A stretch of 64,000 nt of DNA from Clostridium_AF sediminicola (GCF_050402865.1 NZ_BAABMF010000001.1:248001-312000), one strand, 5' to 3'. Shown: positions 43,849 through 54,162, counted from the first letter of the stretch. Notes: generated from the letters alone by a model not told the origin. A program made the numbers and translations.

Positions 43849-45189
43849 CTACTTTCTCTTAAGCTTAGCTATGTAAAATCCATCCATATAATCATTAGGT
43901 AATACTGTTAGCGAGCCAAGACTATCATACTGAAAATTTTCTGAATTACCTAAGAAAATTTTCTCTACGTAAAATCTAGAATCTTTATTCAAAAACCATT
44001 CAATATTGTCTATATTTTCACTCTTATTTAGTGTACAAGTTGAATAAACCAAAGTCCCACCTGGCTTTAAATAATCTGCAGCATTCATCAAAATATCTCT
44101 TTGAATTTTAATCAAAGAACTAAGTTCCTGAGGATTTTTATTCCATTTAATTTCTGGTTTTTTTCTAATAATACCAAGACCAGAACAAGGAACATCTAAT
44201 AGAATTCTATCTGCTATATTTACAAAATTATGATTATACATAGTAGCATCCATAATTTTAAGCTCTACATTATTTATTCCTAATCTTTTTACATTTTCTT
44301 TTATTAATCCTAATTTATGTTCATGGATATCAAATGCAAGAATCTTACCTGTATTATTCATTAATTCAGCAATATGTGTTGTTTTTCCTCCTGGTGCACT
44401 ACATAGATCTAAAACTTTGAGATTATCCTCTATATCCATAACTTCTGCAACCAACATAGCACTTTCGTCTTGAATCGTTACTAATCCATTTGTAAAAAGA
44501 GGGTTTTGTTCTACGTTACTCCCTTTTTTCACATAAATAGCTTCAGGACTTATTCTTCCTTCTTCAATTTCATATCCAATACTCTCTAATTTTTCAAATG
44601 CAGTATCATAATCTGTCTTTAATGAATTAACCCTCATAGTTATCTGAGGCCTTTTATTTAAGCCGCTTAATATTTTCTCAGCTACATCTTTTCCATATTG
44701 TCTCACAAATAACTCCACCATCCATGTATCAAATGAATAGTTTAAAGTTAACTTTTGGATAAAATTATTACCCTTGAAATTATCAAATTTAGTTTTATTT
44801 CTCAAATAATTCCTTAGAACACCATTAACAAATTTTGATTTGTACATATCACATCTTTTCTTACTAATATTCACAGCTTCATTAACAGCCGCAAAATCAG
44901 GAACTTTATCAAGATATTTAATCTGATATATAGCCACTCTTAATATATTCAAAAGATATGGGTCATCTTTTTTGAGTTTTTTAATTCCATTTTTCATAAA
45001 ACTATTGAGTATATAATCAATAGTGCTTTTATATCTAATAGTACCATAAATTATTTCTGTAAATAGGCCTTTATCTTTTTCAGATATATTACTGTCATTA
45101 AGTACCTTACTTAAATAAATATTTGAATACAATTTATTTTTAAATATTTCAGTAATAGTATCAACTGCTAATTCTCGGGTGTTTATCAT
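43849..45189 (-). CDS. rsmB: 16S rRNA (cytosine-967-C5)-methyltransferase
   Basis: The 446-residue protein joins an N-terminal NusB-like domain to a Rossmann methylase. VLDLCSAPGGKTTHIAELM binds SAM. LLDVPCSGLGIIRKKPEIKW and YSTCTLNKSEN hold the two catalytic cysteines. The ATG at 45189 was preferred because GGAG lies 6 nt upstream; a TTG 12 nt earlier overlaps that site. It sits between yugP and rlmN, the usual fmt-rsmB-rlmN order with yugP inserted. Confidence 0.95.
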   Translation of the reverse strand: MINTRELAVDTITEIFKNKLYSNIYLSKVLNDSNISEKDKGLFTEIIYGTIRYKSTIDYILNSFMKNGIKKLKKDDPYLLNILRVAIYQIKYLDKVPDFAAVNEAVNISKKRCDMYKSKFVNGVLRNYLRNKTKFDNFKGNNFIQKLTLNYSFDTWMVELFVRQYGKDVAEKILSGLNKRPQITMRVNSLKTDYDTAFEKLESIGYEIEEGRISPEAIYVKKGSNVEQNPLFTNGLVTIQDESAMLVAEVMDIEDNLKVLDLCSAPGGKTTHIAELMNNTGKILAFDIHEHKLGLIKENVKRLGINNVELKIMDATMYNHNFVNIADRILLDVPCSGLGIIRKKPEIKWNKNPQELSSLIKIQRDILMNAADYLKPGGTLVYSTCTLNKSENIDNIEWFLNKDSRFYVEKIFLGNSENFQYDSLGSLTVLPNDYMDGFYIAKLKRK

Positions 45190-45202
45190 TTTTTTCTCCA
45201 AT

Positions 45203-45889
45203 CTATCTTCTATCTCTGCTCAAAACTAATAATCTTACCAGTTGTAAAATTGACATTAATGCTGCTGCTAAATATGTTAAAGCTGCTGCAGACAATACTG
45301 ATTTTGCACCTTCTACTTCATTTCCATATAATATCCCTTTATTCTCTAATATTGCAATTGCCCTATTAGATGCATTAAACTCTACTGGCAGAGTTACTAT
45401 TTGAAAAAGTACTACTGTTGTAAATAATAGAATACCAATATCTATCAGTGTTGGGTAACTAAACAAGAACCCTAAAATAAAAATTATCCAAGAAACTTTA
45501 GAGCTAAAGTTAACTACAGGGAAAATAGCTCCCCTAATTTTTAGTGGGATATAGCTGTTCTTGTGCTGAATTGCATGCCCTGTTTCATGCGCTGCAACTC
45601 CGATAGCTGCTATAGAAGTACTATTATAAACTGAATCAGATAGCCTCATTACTCTATGAACAGGATCATAATGATCTGACAAATTTCCTCTTATATGTTG
45701 TACAGGAACATCAAATAAACCTTCATCATCTAAAAGTCTCCTTGCTACATCTGCACCAGTCATACCATTCATACTTCTAATTTTTGAATATTTTTGAAAA
45801 GTAGATTTAACTTTAAATTGAGCCCATGCAGACATTATTAATGCAGGAATCAATATAATGAATGTGGGATCAAAACCTCTAAAGTACAT
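45203..45889 (-). CDS. yugP: zinc-dependent membrane metallopeptidase, YugP family
   Basis: A 228-residue membrane protease-like protein of unknown substrate. AAHETGHAIQH (HExxH) near residue 100 is the zinc site. Three to four hydrophobic segments flank it, and NASNRAIAIL supplies the third-ligand region of the family. The ATG follows GGAGG. It lies between fmt and rsmB, a common arrangement in Clostridia. Confidence 0.9.
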   Translation of the reverse strand: MYFRGFDPTFIILIPALIMSAWAQFKVKSTFQKYSKIRSMNGMTGADVARRLLDDEGLFDVPVQHIRGNLSDHYDPVHRVMRLSDSVYNSTSIAAIGVAAHETGHAIQHKNSYIPLKIRGAIFPVVNFSSKVSWIIFILGFLFSYPTLIDIGILLFTTVVLFQIVTLPVEFNASNRAIAILENKGILYGNEVEGAKSVLSAAALTYLAAALMSILQLVRLLVLSRDRR

Positions 45890-45906
45890 AATATGCCTCC
45901 TCTTTT

Positions 45907-46836
45907 TTATTCAAATCTATAATATTGTTCTATTGAATTTCCTCTTAAATAATCTTTTACATCTAAAGATTTTTTACCAGGAAATTGTATTGTTTTAATT
46001 AATAAGACCCCTTTACCGCATACCACTTCTATACCGTTATCAGAAACATTTAAAATTGTACCAGGTTCTTTGTCAGAAGCTATATCTTTTACTTCTGATA
46101 CAAAAATTTTCATGTTCTTATCTTTATATGTTGTATATGCAATAGGCCAAGGATTTAAACCTCTTATTAAATTTTTTATTTCTAAATTAGATTTATTCCA
46201 ATCTATTTTTGCAATCTTTTTATCTAACATAGATGCATAACAACTTAAACCATCATCCTGTTTAACTGGAGTTATTTCATTATTTGCATATCCATTTATC
46301 GTTTTAACAAGTAAATCTCCACCAATTTCTTTAAGACTATCGTGCAATTCGCCAGCTGTCATCTCATCAGTAATATCTACTTCTTGAGTCAAAAGCATAT
46401 CTCCAGTATCTAATCCTACATCCATAAGCATAGATGTATTACCACTTTTTCTTTCTCCATTTATAATAGCCCAATTTAAAGGTGCAGCGCCTCTATATTT
46501 TGGCAATAATGATGCATGAAGATTGATACATGCATACTTTGGAATATCTAAAACTTCTTTTGATAAAATTTGTCCATAAGCGACAACTATAATAAAATCA
46601 GGCTTTATATTTTTTAGTTCATTTATAATTTCAATCTCTTTTCTTAACTTCACTGGCTGATATACTTTTATATCATGTTCAAGTGCAACTTCTTTAATAG
46701 GAGAAATAGCCACTTTCTTTCCTCTTCCTTTTGGTCTATCGGGTTGAGTAAATACTGCTTTTACATCGAAATTTTTAATTAAAGTTCTTAATGAAGGTAC
46801 AGCAAATTCTGGAGTACCCATAAATACTATTTTCAT
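45907..46836 (-). CDS. fmt: methionyl-tRNA formyltransferase
   Basis: Formylates initiator Met-tRNA. The 309-residue protein has VFMGTPEFAVPSL, PDRPKGRGKK, NLHASLLPKYRGAAPLNWAI (formyl-folate site), and an OB-type C-terminal domain. The ATG follows AAGGTGA. It lies 15 nt after def, the paired deformylase. Confidence 0.97.
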   Translation of the reverse strand: MKIVFMGTPEFAVPSLRTLIKNFDVKAVFTQPDRPKGRGKKVAISPIKEVALEHDIKVYQPVKLRKEIEIINELKNIKPDFIIVVAYGQILSKEVLDIPKYACINLHASLLPKYRGAAPLNWAIINGERKSGNTSMLMDVGLDTGDMLLTQEVDITDEMTAGELHDSLKEIGGDLLVKTINGYANNEITPVKQDDGLSCYASMLDKKIAKIDWNKSNLEIKNLIRGLNPWPIAYTTYKDKNMKIFVSEVKDIASDKEPGTILNVSDNGIEVVCGKGVLLIKTIQFPGKKSLDVKDYLRGNSIEQYYRFE

Positions 46837-46851
46837 TCAGTCACCTTCCAT

Positions 46852-47298
46852 CTATTCTTTTTCTATAGTTTTGTCGATAAATAACACACCATTCAAGTGG
46901 TCCACTTCATGGCAAATTGCTCTAGCTAATAATTCTTGTCCTTCTAGAATAAATTCCTCACCTTTTTCATTTAACGCTTTTGCAGTAACTTTCATAGGTC
47001 TATCTACTTTCCCCTGAACTCCTGGAATACTTAAACATCCTTCTTCGTCTATTTGAGACCCTTCCTGAGAAATTATTTCAGGATTAATTAAAACTATTGG
47101 GCCTTCACCAACATCAATTACAACTACTTTTCTCAAAATGCCTATTTGAGGTGCTGCTAATCCAACTCCATTCTCATGATACATAGTTTCCTTCATATCT
47201 TCTATTAATGTTAATATTCTTTCATTAATTTCCTTTACTTCTCTACTCTTTTTTCTTAAAACTTCATCACCATTCACTCTAATATTTCTTAATGCCAT
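46852..47298 (-). CDS. def: peptide deformylase
   Basis: Removes the N-formyl group from new proteins. The 148-residue metalloenzyme has the three family motifs GVGLAAPQIG, EEGCLSIPG and ICHEVDHLNGVLF (HExxH). The ATG follows AAGGAGG. It lies between priA and fmt, as is common. Confidence 0.97.
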   Translation of the reverse strand: MALRNIRVNGDEVLRKKSREVKEINERILTLIEDMKETMYHENGVGLAAPQIGILRKVVVIDVGEGPIVLINPEIISQEGSQIDEEGCLSIPGVQGKVDRPMKVTAKALNEKGEEFILEGQELLARAICHEVDHLNGVLFIDKTIEKE

Positions 47299-47327
47299 TT
47301 AAAATCCTCCTTTTACTATTTAAACCT

Positions 47328-49529
47328 TTAAAGTAAACTACTTGGGTTAATATCAATACTTATTCTAATTTCAGTATATATATTTTTTAAACACTCATAT
47401 ATATAACTTTTAACATTTTCAGAAAAATCATTATCAAAGTCACCTTTTATTAATATTTGCCACCTATAATATTCTTTTACTCTAGACAAAGAACTTGCCG
47501 TAGGGCCTAATATTATAATTTTATCATTATCCGAATAATTTTTCTTTAACAAATACCCAATTTTTTGTATATTTTTTATTAATAAATTTTCATTTTTACT
47601 ACTTAAATTTATCAATAATATTTTACCAAATGGGGGGTAATTCATTATTTCTCTCATAGCTATTTCTTTTTTATAAAATTCCTTATAATTATTTTCAGCA
47701 GCATAGATTATCGAAGAATTATCTGGCTGATATGTCTGAATAACCACTTTACCACTATATCTACCTCTACCAGCTCTACCACTTACTTGAGTAATAAGCT
47801 GATAAGTTCTTTCTTCCGCTCTATAATCTGGAAGATTTAATGATATATCAGCAGCGATAATACCTACTAGAGTAACATTCTCAAAATCCAGACCTTTCGC
47901 AATCATTTGTGTTCCTATTAGTATATCTGCCTCACCATTTTTAAACTGATTGTATATATATTCGTGAGAATTTTTTTTTCTTGTAGTATCAAAATCCATT
48001 CTAAGTGTTCTTGCCTCAGGAAAAGTTTCATTGATAATACTTTGAATTTTTTCAGTACCAACCCCAAAATACTTGACATATTTACTTCCACATTTTGGAC
48101 AAAGCTTTTTCACGGGATATTTCATACCACAATAATGGCAACTGAGATAATTTCCTCTATTATGATAAGTAAGAGAGATATCACACTTATCACACTTGAA
48201 TACATAGCCACACATTCTGCAAGAAACAAAAGTAGAAAACCCTCTCCTATTTAAGAAAATAATTATCTGTTCACCTTTTGTTAATTTTTGTTTTATTTCA
48301 CTATATAGTTCTTCACTTAAAATAGATTTATTATTTTTAAGTAATTCTTCTCTCATATCAACAATGGATATTTCTGGTAGATTGACATTCCCAACTCTTT
48401 TATTAATAACAAATAAATTATAATAACCACATTCTGCTTTATAGTAACTTTCAACAGATGGAGTTGCAGAACCTAAAACTAATTTGCAATTATTTATATT
48501 GCATTTCAATTCTCCAATTTCTCTAGTATCATACTTAGGATTAGAATCTGATTTATAACTAAGTTCATGTTCTTCATCTATAATAATAAGTCCTAAATTT
48601 TTAAATGGCAAAAATATCGCTGATCTGGCACCTATAGCCACTTTCACTTCTCCACTTTTAACTCTTATCCATTCATCATATCTTTCTCCGTCCGAAAGTC
48701 TGCTATGGAACACTGCAATATCTTTACCAAATCTCCCTTTAAATCTTTCCACCATTTGAGGTGTTAATGAAATTTCAGGCACCAAAATAATTGAGTCTTT
48801 ATCCTCTTCCATCATTTTACTCACCAAAGTCATGTAGATTTCAGTTTTTCCACTTCCAGTTACTCCGTGAATTAAAAACATATTTTCTTTGGCTTCATAT
48901 ATCTTATCTACAATATTTTTCTGTTGACTATTTAACTCAACCTTTTTATATGTTTCATACTCTCTAACATTAAATCTATTTACAACTTCTTCCTTGGCTA
49001 TTAGAAAATTATGTTTAATCAAAGTATTAACAGAAGATAATGATAAGTTAAATTTTTTACTTATAGTATTTTTGTTATACAAACCATTATTTTTTTTAAC
49101 TACTTCATAAATTTTTATATATGAATCCTTAATAAATTTTCCAGATAAATCTTCACCTAAGTAAATTAATGATTGAACTTTTGCTTTAGCTCCTTTGGTT
49201 ATACCTTTTGGAATCATTACTTTAATACATTCTAAATATGTACAAAGATATTTTTCTTTCATTATTTTTACTAATTCAATATTCTTTTCTGATAGAAGTG
49301 GAGTTCTTTCACAAATTGAATCAATATGTTTTAAATTATCACAATTAAGACAAACTTCATAGAACTCAATAACAAAAGCATTTATTTTTTTGTTTCCCCT
49401 TCCAAAAGGAACTTTTACCATAATACCTAATTTTACTTCATTTTGTAGTTTTTCAGGTACTTTATAGGTAAATATTTTATTGACTGCTTTAGCCTCGTTA
49501 TTTACAATAACCCCTACATATTTATGCAA
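47328..49529 (-). CDS. priA: primosomal replication-restart helicase PriA
   Basis: Reloads the replisome at collapsed forks. The 733-residue protein has an N-terminal DNA-binding domain (KYVGVIVNNEAKAVNKIF), Walker A in GVTGSGKTEIYM, and DEEHELSYK. Eight zinc cysteines lie in CRMCGYVFKCDKC and CHYCGMKYPVKKLCPKCG, and SGRAGRG follows. The start is taken as TTG at 49529, 7 nt after AAAGGTG. A GTG three codons earlier coincides with that ribosome site. It follows the coaBC terminator. Confidence 0.95.
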   Translation of the reverse strand: MHKYVGVIVNNEAKAVNKIFTYKVPEKLQNEVKLGIMVKVPFGRGNKKINAFVIEFYEVCLNCDNLKHIDSICERTPLLSEKNIELVKIMKEKYLCTYLECIKVMIPKGITKGAKAKVQSLIYLGEDLSGKFIKDSYIKIYEVVKKNNGLYNKNTISKKFNLSLSSVNTLIKHNFLIAKEEVVNRFNVREYETYKKVELNSQQKNIVDKIYEAKENMFLIHGVTGSGKTEIYMTLVSKMMEEDKDSIILVPEISLTPQMVERFKGRFGKDIAVFHSRLSDGERYDEWIRVKSGEVKVAIGARSAIFLPFKNLGLIIIDEEHELSYKSDSNPKYDTREIGELKCNINNCKLVLGSATPSVESYYKAECGYYNLFVINKRVGNVNLPEISIVDMREELLKNNKSILSEELYSEIKQKLTKGEQIIIFLNRRGFSTFVSCRMCGYVFKCDKCDISLTYHNRGNYLSCHYCGMKYPVKKLCPKCGSKYVKYFGVGTEKIQSIINETFPEARTLRMDFDTTRKKNSHEYIYNQFKNGEADILIGTQMIAKGLDFENVTLVGIIAADISLNLPDYRAEERTYQLITQVSGRAGRGRYSGKVVIQTYQPDNSSIIYAAENNYKEFYKKEIAMREIMNYPPFGKILLINLSSKNENLLIKNIQKIGYLLKKNYSDNDKIIILGPTASSLSRVKEYYRWQILIKGDFDNDFSENVKSYIYECLKNIYTEIRISIDINPSSLL

Positions 49530-49639
49530 TATTTTCACCTTTCTTAATAACCCTAAATATAAAATAAGATAAAACAGACTAATATTCCTCTAACACAATT
49601 TTATTGCATGAAATAAATACATTATACTTTCCTATGCAA

Positions 49640-49663
49640 TAAAAAAGCGCAATTAGCGCTTTT
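49640..49663 (-). terminator. intrinsic terminator at the end of coaBC
   Basis: AAAAGCGC (49643-49650) pairs with GCGCTTTT (49656-49663) and is followed by T residues on the minus strand. It overlaps the last codons of coaBC. The 100 nt from 49540 to 49640 should therefore hold a priA promoter or rely on read-through; no strong promoter was found. Confidence 0.8.
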
Positions 49664-50846
49664 TTTTCATAATTATATTAAATAATTCTCTTGCTACAAG
49701 TTTCTTATCCATTTTTCCTAAAGAAAACTTGTTACCATCATTGCATAAAATAGTAACAATGTTATTATCAGATGCAAAACCAGTATCAGATGATTTAATA
49801 TTATTTGCAACAATATAATCTAAATTTTTAGCGTTTAATTTCAAAGAAGCATTAGTTATCAAATTTTCACTCTCAGCTGCAAAACCGATTAAAATTTGCT
49901 CTTTTTTTAACTTCCCAAGTGTAGCTAAAATATCAGTATCCTTCACCAAATCTAGCGAAAATTCATTATTTTTCTTTTTTATTTTATTTGATGAATAACA
50001 TAGAGGTTTATAATCTGCTACTGCTGCAGCTTTTATTACAATATCAATTCCATCAAATAATTTTATAATTTCTTCTTTCATCTCACTATTAGTATTAATT
50101 TTTATACAGTGAACTCCAAAAGGAATTTTTTCGTTCGATGGCCCTGTAATTAGTATAACTTCTGCACCTCTATTTATTGCTTCTCTAGCAATAGCATAAC
50201 CCATTTTACCACTAGATCTATTTGTAATGAACCTAACAGGGTCAATTGGAGCAATAGTTGGTCCTGCTGTCACTAAAACTCTTTTCCCTTTTAAATCTTT
50301 AATGTCATACAATTCACTTTTAACTATTTCAGTAATAGTTTCAGTATCTGCTAATTTACCAGATCCTTCATCTCCACATGCAAGCCTACCACTATCTGGA
50401 TCAATAAATTTATAACCATACTCTTTTAATTTTTTTATGTTATCTTGAACTATTGGATTTAGAAACATATTTGAATTAGCAGCAGGCGCAAATATCACCG
50501 GAGCCTTCGTTGCCATGATAGTTGTTGATAACATATCATCAGCTATCCCATTTGCAACTTTACCCAATATGTTCACTGTTGCAGGACAAATTAACATAAG
50601 ATCAGCTTTTTTTGCTAAAGAAATATGTTTAATGTCCCATGTTTTAGGCTCATCAAACATGTCACAAATCACAAAATTTTGACTTAACGACTGAAATGAA
50701 AGTGGATTAACAAATTCTGTTGCACTTTTAGTCATAATAACGTGTACATCAAAACCATCCTTTTTCAATCTACTTATTACATCCAAAGCTTTATAAGCTG
50801 CAATTCCCCCTGTTACTCCAATAACAACTGTCTTACTTCCTGCCAT
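49653..50846 (-). CDS. coaBC: bifunctional phosphopantothenoylcysteine synthetase/decarboxylase
   Basis: Two successive CoA-synthesis steps. The 397-residue protein has an N-terminal flavoprotein decarboxylase (VVIGVTGGIAAYKALDV, PAANSNMFLNP) and a C-terminal CTP-dependent synthetase (VLVTAGPTIAPIDPVRFITN, SSGKMGYAIA, KAAAVADYKP). The ATG follows AAAGGGA. It lies 4 nt after rpoZ. Confidence 0.97.
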   Translation of the reverse strand: MAGSKTVVIGVTGGIAAYKALDVISRLKKDGFDVHVIMTKSATEFVNPLSFQSLSQNFVICDMFDEPKTWDIKHISLAKKADLMLICPATVNILGKVANGIADDMLSTTIMATKAPVIFAPAANSNMFLNPIVQDNIKKLKEYGYKFIDPDSGRLACGDEGSGKLADTETITEIVKSELYDIKDLKGKRVLVTAGPTIAPIDPVRFITNRSSGKMGYAIAREAINRGAEVILITGPSNEKIPFGVHCIKINTNSEMKEEIIKLFDGIDIVIKAAAVADYKPLCYSSNKIKKKNNEFSLDLVKDTDILATLGKLKKEQILIGFAAESENLITNASLKLNAKNLDYIVANNIKSSDTGFASDNNIVTILCNDGNKFSLGKMDKKLVARELFNIIMKKKR

Positions 50847-50850
50847 GGTA

Positions 50851-51069
50851 CTAATCCCTTTCTATTATGTTTTCATAGAATACTCTTCCTTCATTCACTT
50901 CATTAATTGCAACAGTAAGAGGCTTGTTGCTTTTAACTTCTTCTAATAAAGGTTCATCTCCTATAATTATTTGTCTAGCTCTTTTAGATGTTACAGTTAC
51001 TAAAGTATATCTATTCTCAACTTTCTTTAATAATTCTACTAATGATGGTTCAATCATAGATTTGCTCAT
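50851..51069 (-). CDS. rpoZ: RNA polymerase omega subunit
   Basis: The 72-residue omega subunit begins MSKSMIEPSLVELLKKVENR and contains YTLVTVTSKRARQI, the conserved core. The ATG at 51069 is 8 nt after GGAGGG and lies 20 nt inside the end of gmk. Translation of gmk, rpoZ and coaBC is therefore linked. Confidence 0.95.
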   Translation of the reverse strand: MSKSMIEPSLVELLKKVENRYTLVTVTSKRARQIIIGDEPLLEEVKSNKPLTVAINEVNEGRVFYENIIERD

Positions 51070-51697
51070 GTATTAATCCCTCCTTTGATAATATATTGTC
51101 TTTCATCCTATCTACACTACATTTTTCAGCAGTAATGATGCTTTCAATTTTTTTCACTGCAGATTGGACTTCATCGTTTATTACAGCATAATTATATTTT
51201 GAAACATAATTTACTTCTTTGTATGCAGATTTAAATCTAGTCACTAAAGATTCGTCTGTTTCGCTGCCTCTATTAATAATTCTTCTTTTTAGTTCTTCCA
51301 TAGATGGTGGTAATATAAAAATAAAGACACCTTCTGGATAGGTTTCTTTAACTTTTAAAGCTCCCTGAATATCAATTTCTAATATAACATCTTTTCCAGC
51401 CTCTATTTTTGATAAAACACTTTCTTTAGGAGTTCCATAGTAATTACCATAAACTTCAGCATTTTCCAAGAATTGATTTTTGTCAATTTTTTCTATGAAA
51501 TTCTCTTTAGATAAAAAATAATAATTGACCCCATCGACTTCACCTTTTCTAGGGGCTCTTGTTGTAGCTGAAACTGATAACCAATAATTATCATCGTAGT
51601 TTAATAGTTCTTTACAAATAGTTCCTTTACCTGCTCCTGAAGGGCCCGATATAACTAAAAGCAACCCTTTTTTCACAATATTCTTATTATCAAACAT
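51050..51697 (-). CDS. gmk: guanylate kinase
   Basis: Phosphorylates GMP to GDP. The 215-residue protein has LLVISGPSGAGKGTICKEL, SVSATTRAPRKGEVDGVNYY and ILEIDIQGALKVKE. Its ATG overlaps the remA stop (TAATG). The tail after residue about 200 overlaps rpoZ and is slightly longer than in most homologues. Confidence 0.96.
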   Translation of the reverse strand: MFDNKNIVKKGLLLVISGPSGAGKGTICKELLNYDDNYWLSVSATTRAPRKGEVDGVNYYFLSKENFIEKIDKNQFLENAEVYGNYYGTPKESVLSKIEAGKDVILEIDIQGALKVKETYPEGVFIFILPPSMEELKRRIINRGSETDESLVTRFKSAYKEVNYVSKYNYAVINDEVQSAVKKIESIITAEKCSVDRMKDNILSKEGLIHEQIYD

Positions 51698-51969
51698 TAT
51701 TCATCAACCTCATTCATAGGAACTTCCTCTTTAGATGATAGTCTATGCGCTACAGTTTCTGGTTGAACAGCTGATAAAATTACATGATCGCTATCAGTTA
51801 TTATTACTGCTCTAGTTCTTCTACCATATGTAGCATCTATAAGCATTCCTCTTTCTCTAGCTTCTTGAATAATTCTCTTTATCGGTGCTGATTCAGGACT
51901 TACAATTGCAACAAGTCTATTAGCAGATACAATATTCCCAAAACCAATGTTTATCAATTTTATTCCCAT
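51697..51969 (-). CDS. remA: DUF370 regulator RemA
   Basis: Small (90 residues) DNA-binding protein that activates biofilm-matrix and osmolyte genes in B. subtilis. KLINIGFGNIVSANRLVAIV and SPESAPIKRIIQEARERG are almost invariant in the family. The ATG follows GGAGG. It sits between yicC and gmk, the standard place. Confidence 0.94.
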   Translation of the reverse strand: MGIKLINIGFGNIVSANRLVAIVSPESAPIKRIIQEARERGMLIDATYGRRTRAVIITDSDHVILSAVQPETVAHRLSSKEEVPMNEVDE

Positions 51970-51982
51970 TCTCTTCCTCCTG

Positions 51983-52867
51983 TTATTCTAAATTTTGAAC
52001 TTGTTCTCTCATCTTTTCAATTAAATTTTTTAAATTTATTGATGAATTTACTATATCTAAATCGGAGGATTTAGATGCTATAGTATTCGCTTCTCTATTC
52101 ATTTCTTGAATAATAAAATCAAGTTTTCTTCCTATAGGTTCATTCTCTATGGCAAGAGTTTTATTTATTTGAAGTATATGACTTTTTAATCTAACAACCT
52201 CTTCATCAATTGCAGCTTTATCAGCAAATAGTGCAACCTCGTTAGCAATTCTATATTCATCAACTTCACTCTGTTCCATAAGTTCATTAATTCTATGAAC
52301 AAGCTTTTTTTTGTATTCAATTATGACCATTGGAGCTTTTTCTTCAATGAAAGAAATTAAAGTCAAAATATCATCACATTTTTGTGATATGTCTTCTTTT
52401 AGTTTTTCTCCTTCAGATTTTCTCATCTGTAGTAACTTATCTAGTGCATTATTAATCATTTCTTTAAGTTCATCCCATATTTCTGCAATATCAGCTTCTT
52501 TTTTTTCTATCAAAATTACATCTGGAAATTTTGATAAGAGTGATACAGAAATGTTATCAATCACATCATACTCATTTTTTATTTCATTTAAACAAGCCAT
52601 ATAATTATCAGCTAGATTTTTATTGAAAGAAATATCATAATCATCTTTCCCAAAAGAATTTTGAGAAATAAAAATATCAACTTTTCCTCTTTTTAATTTA
52701 TTTTTCACTAGCTCTCTAATTTTATTTTCAATTTGCATATAATTTCTTGGCATTCTTATATTTATATCCAAATATCTATGATTTACGCTTTTGATTTCTA
52801 CTGTGAATCCTTTAGTACTTTTCTCAGGAGAAATTGCTCTCCCAAATCCAGTCATACTTTTTGACAT
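51983..52867 (-). CDS. yicC: YicC family endoribonuclease
   Basis: The 294-residue protein belongs to the YicC/YloC family; E. coli YicC cuts the RyhB small RNA. MSKSMTGFGRA and VEIKSVNHRYLDINIRMPRN at the N-terminus and KLDFIIQEMNREANTIASKS at the C-terminus are diagnostic. The ATG at 52867 is 9 nt after GGAAGG; the one 9 nt upstream touches that site. It is first in the remA-gmk-rpoZ-coaBC run. Confidence 0.93.
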   Translation of the reverse strand: MSKSMTGFGRAISPEKSTKGFTVEIKSVNHRYLDINIRMPRNYMQIENKIRELVKNKLKRGKVDIFISQNSFGKDDYDISFNKNLADNYMACLNEIKNEYDVIDNISVSLLSKFPDVILIEKKEADIAEIWDELKEMINNALDKLLQMRKSEGEKLKEDISQKCDDILTLISFIEEKAPMVIIEYKKKLVHRINELMEQSEVDEYRIANEVALFADKAAIDEEVVRLKSHILQINKTLAIENEPIGRKLDFIIQEMNREANTIASKSSDLDIVNSSINLKNLIEKMREQVQNLE

Positions 52868-52970
52868 TATGATCATCCTTCCAATTTAACTATACAATAA
52901 TTAGATATCTTTTATATGATACCATATTTTTATATATATTTAAACTGAATATTAAATAATTCCTTTTTTC

Positions 52971-54119
52971 TTATTTATACTCTTGAATTCTTTCCATAGC
53001 TCCTACTATTAATTCTTTTTTACAAGCTAAAGCTATACGGAAAAAGTGGTTATATTTCTCACCAAATGCACTTCCAGGAGTAACTATAATTCCATTTTCA
53101 TTAATAAACTCTTCACATATCTGTTTATCTGTATATCCTTCAGGTGTTGAACACCAAATATAAAATGTTCCCTTACTATTAAAATAGTGAATACCTTTTT
53201 TAGATAATATTTCTTTAACAGCGACCTTTCTATTGTAATATATTAATCTATTTTTTTCAATATATGATTTAGGTAATTTTAATGCCTCTATAGCAGCATA
53301 TTGAATTGGTACAAATTGTCCTGAATCAAAACTTGATTTTACTTTCAATAACCCATTAATAATTTTCCTGTTTCCTACAATATAACCTATTCTAAATCCT
53401 GTCATATTAAATGTTTTTGAAAATGTGCCAATCTCAATACACGTTTTACTATTATCATAACTTAAAATACTTTGTGGAATAGTATTTATATCAACAATTT
53501 CGTTATATGCCCCATCATTACATAAGAGTATATTATTTTTTTTGCAATATTTAATTACTTCCTTATAAAAATATTCATTAGCCACTGCACCAGTAGGATT
53601 ATTAGGGTAGTTTAAAATCATTAGTTTACTTTTATCCTTCACTTCTTTACTTATTGAATTCAAGTTTAATAAATAATTATTTTTTTCTAATAATCTAATT
53701 TTATTACATTTGATATTCCATAATTTTGAGCACCTCTCGTATGGAGGATATTTAGGTTCTGTAATTATAAGCTCATCGCCATAGTCACATACTACTGGCA
53801 ATAAATGTCCAATACCTTCTTTTGACCCTATTAGCACTAAAACTTCATCCATTTGTAAGTTCACATTAAAAACTTCATTATAATATTTAATAATTTCCTT
53901 TTTTAATTCTTTTATTCCCTCATAGGGAGGATATTTATTAAATCCTTGGAACTTCAAAGCATTTATCAACTTATTGATAATATTCTCATGAACTGGTAAA
54001 TCAGGGTCACCTATACCTAAATCCAATATTTCTTCGCCTTTAATCAACTTTTCTTTTTTTATTTTATTAATAGATTCGAAACAATACTCTTCAATTTTCA
54101 ATGTTCTATTGCTTATCAA
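52971..54119 (-). CDS. PLP-dependent class I/II aminotransferase, DapL/AlaT-like
   Basis: A 382-residue fold-type I aminotransferase. LDLGIGDPDLPVHENII and NKYPPYEGIKELKKEI open it. LMILNYPNNPTGAVA and GTFSKTFNMTGFRIGYIVGN hold the cofactor lysine, and FFRIALACKKE the substrate-binding arginine. The GDPDLP start and overall layout resemble LL-diaminopimelate or alanine/aspartate aminotransferases; the substrate cannot be fixed. It starts with TTG at 54119, 8 nt after GGAGG. It stands alone between yicC and the purine permease. Confidence 0.85.
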   Translation of the reverse strand: MISNRTLKIEEYCFESINKIKKEKLIKGEEILDLGIGDPDLPVHENIINKLINALKFQGFNKYPPYEGIKELKKEIIKYYNEVFNVNLQMDEVLVLIGSKEGIGHLLPVVCDYGDELIITEPKYPPYERCSKLWNIKCNKIRLLEKNNYLLNLNSISKEVKDKSKLMILNYPNNPTGAVANEYFYKEVIKYCKKNNILLCNDGAYNEIVDINTIPQSILSYDNSKTCIEIGTFSKTFNMTGFRIGYIVGNRKIINGLLKVKSSFDSGQFVPIQYAAIEALKLPKSYIEKNRLIYYNRKVAVKEILSKKGIHYFNSKGTFYIWCSTPEGYTDKQICEEFINENGIIVTPGSAFGEKYNHFFRIALACKKELIVGAMERIQEYK

Positions 54120-54134
54120 AGTTGGTCCTCCCCA

Positions 54135-54162
54135 ATAATATGTTATAAATTATTTTATTCAA
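54135..54162 (-). promoter_or_regulatory. possible sigma-A promoter of the aminotransferase gene
   Basis: TTGAAT (54157-54162) and TATTAT (54135-54140), 16 nt apart on the minus strand. Transcription would begin almost at the ribosome site, giving an unusually short leader, so the call is cautious. Confidence 0.4.
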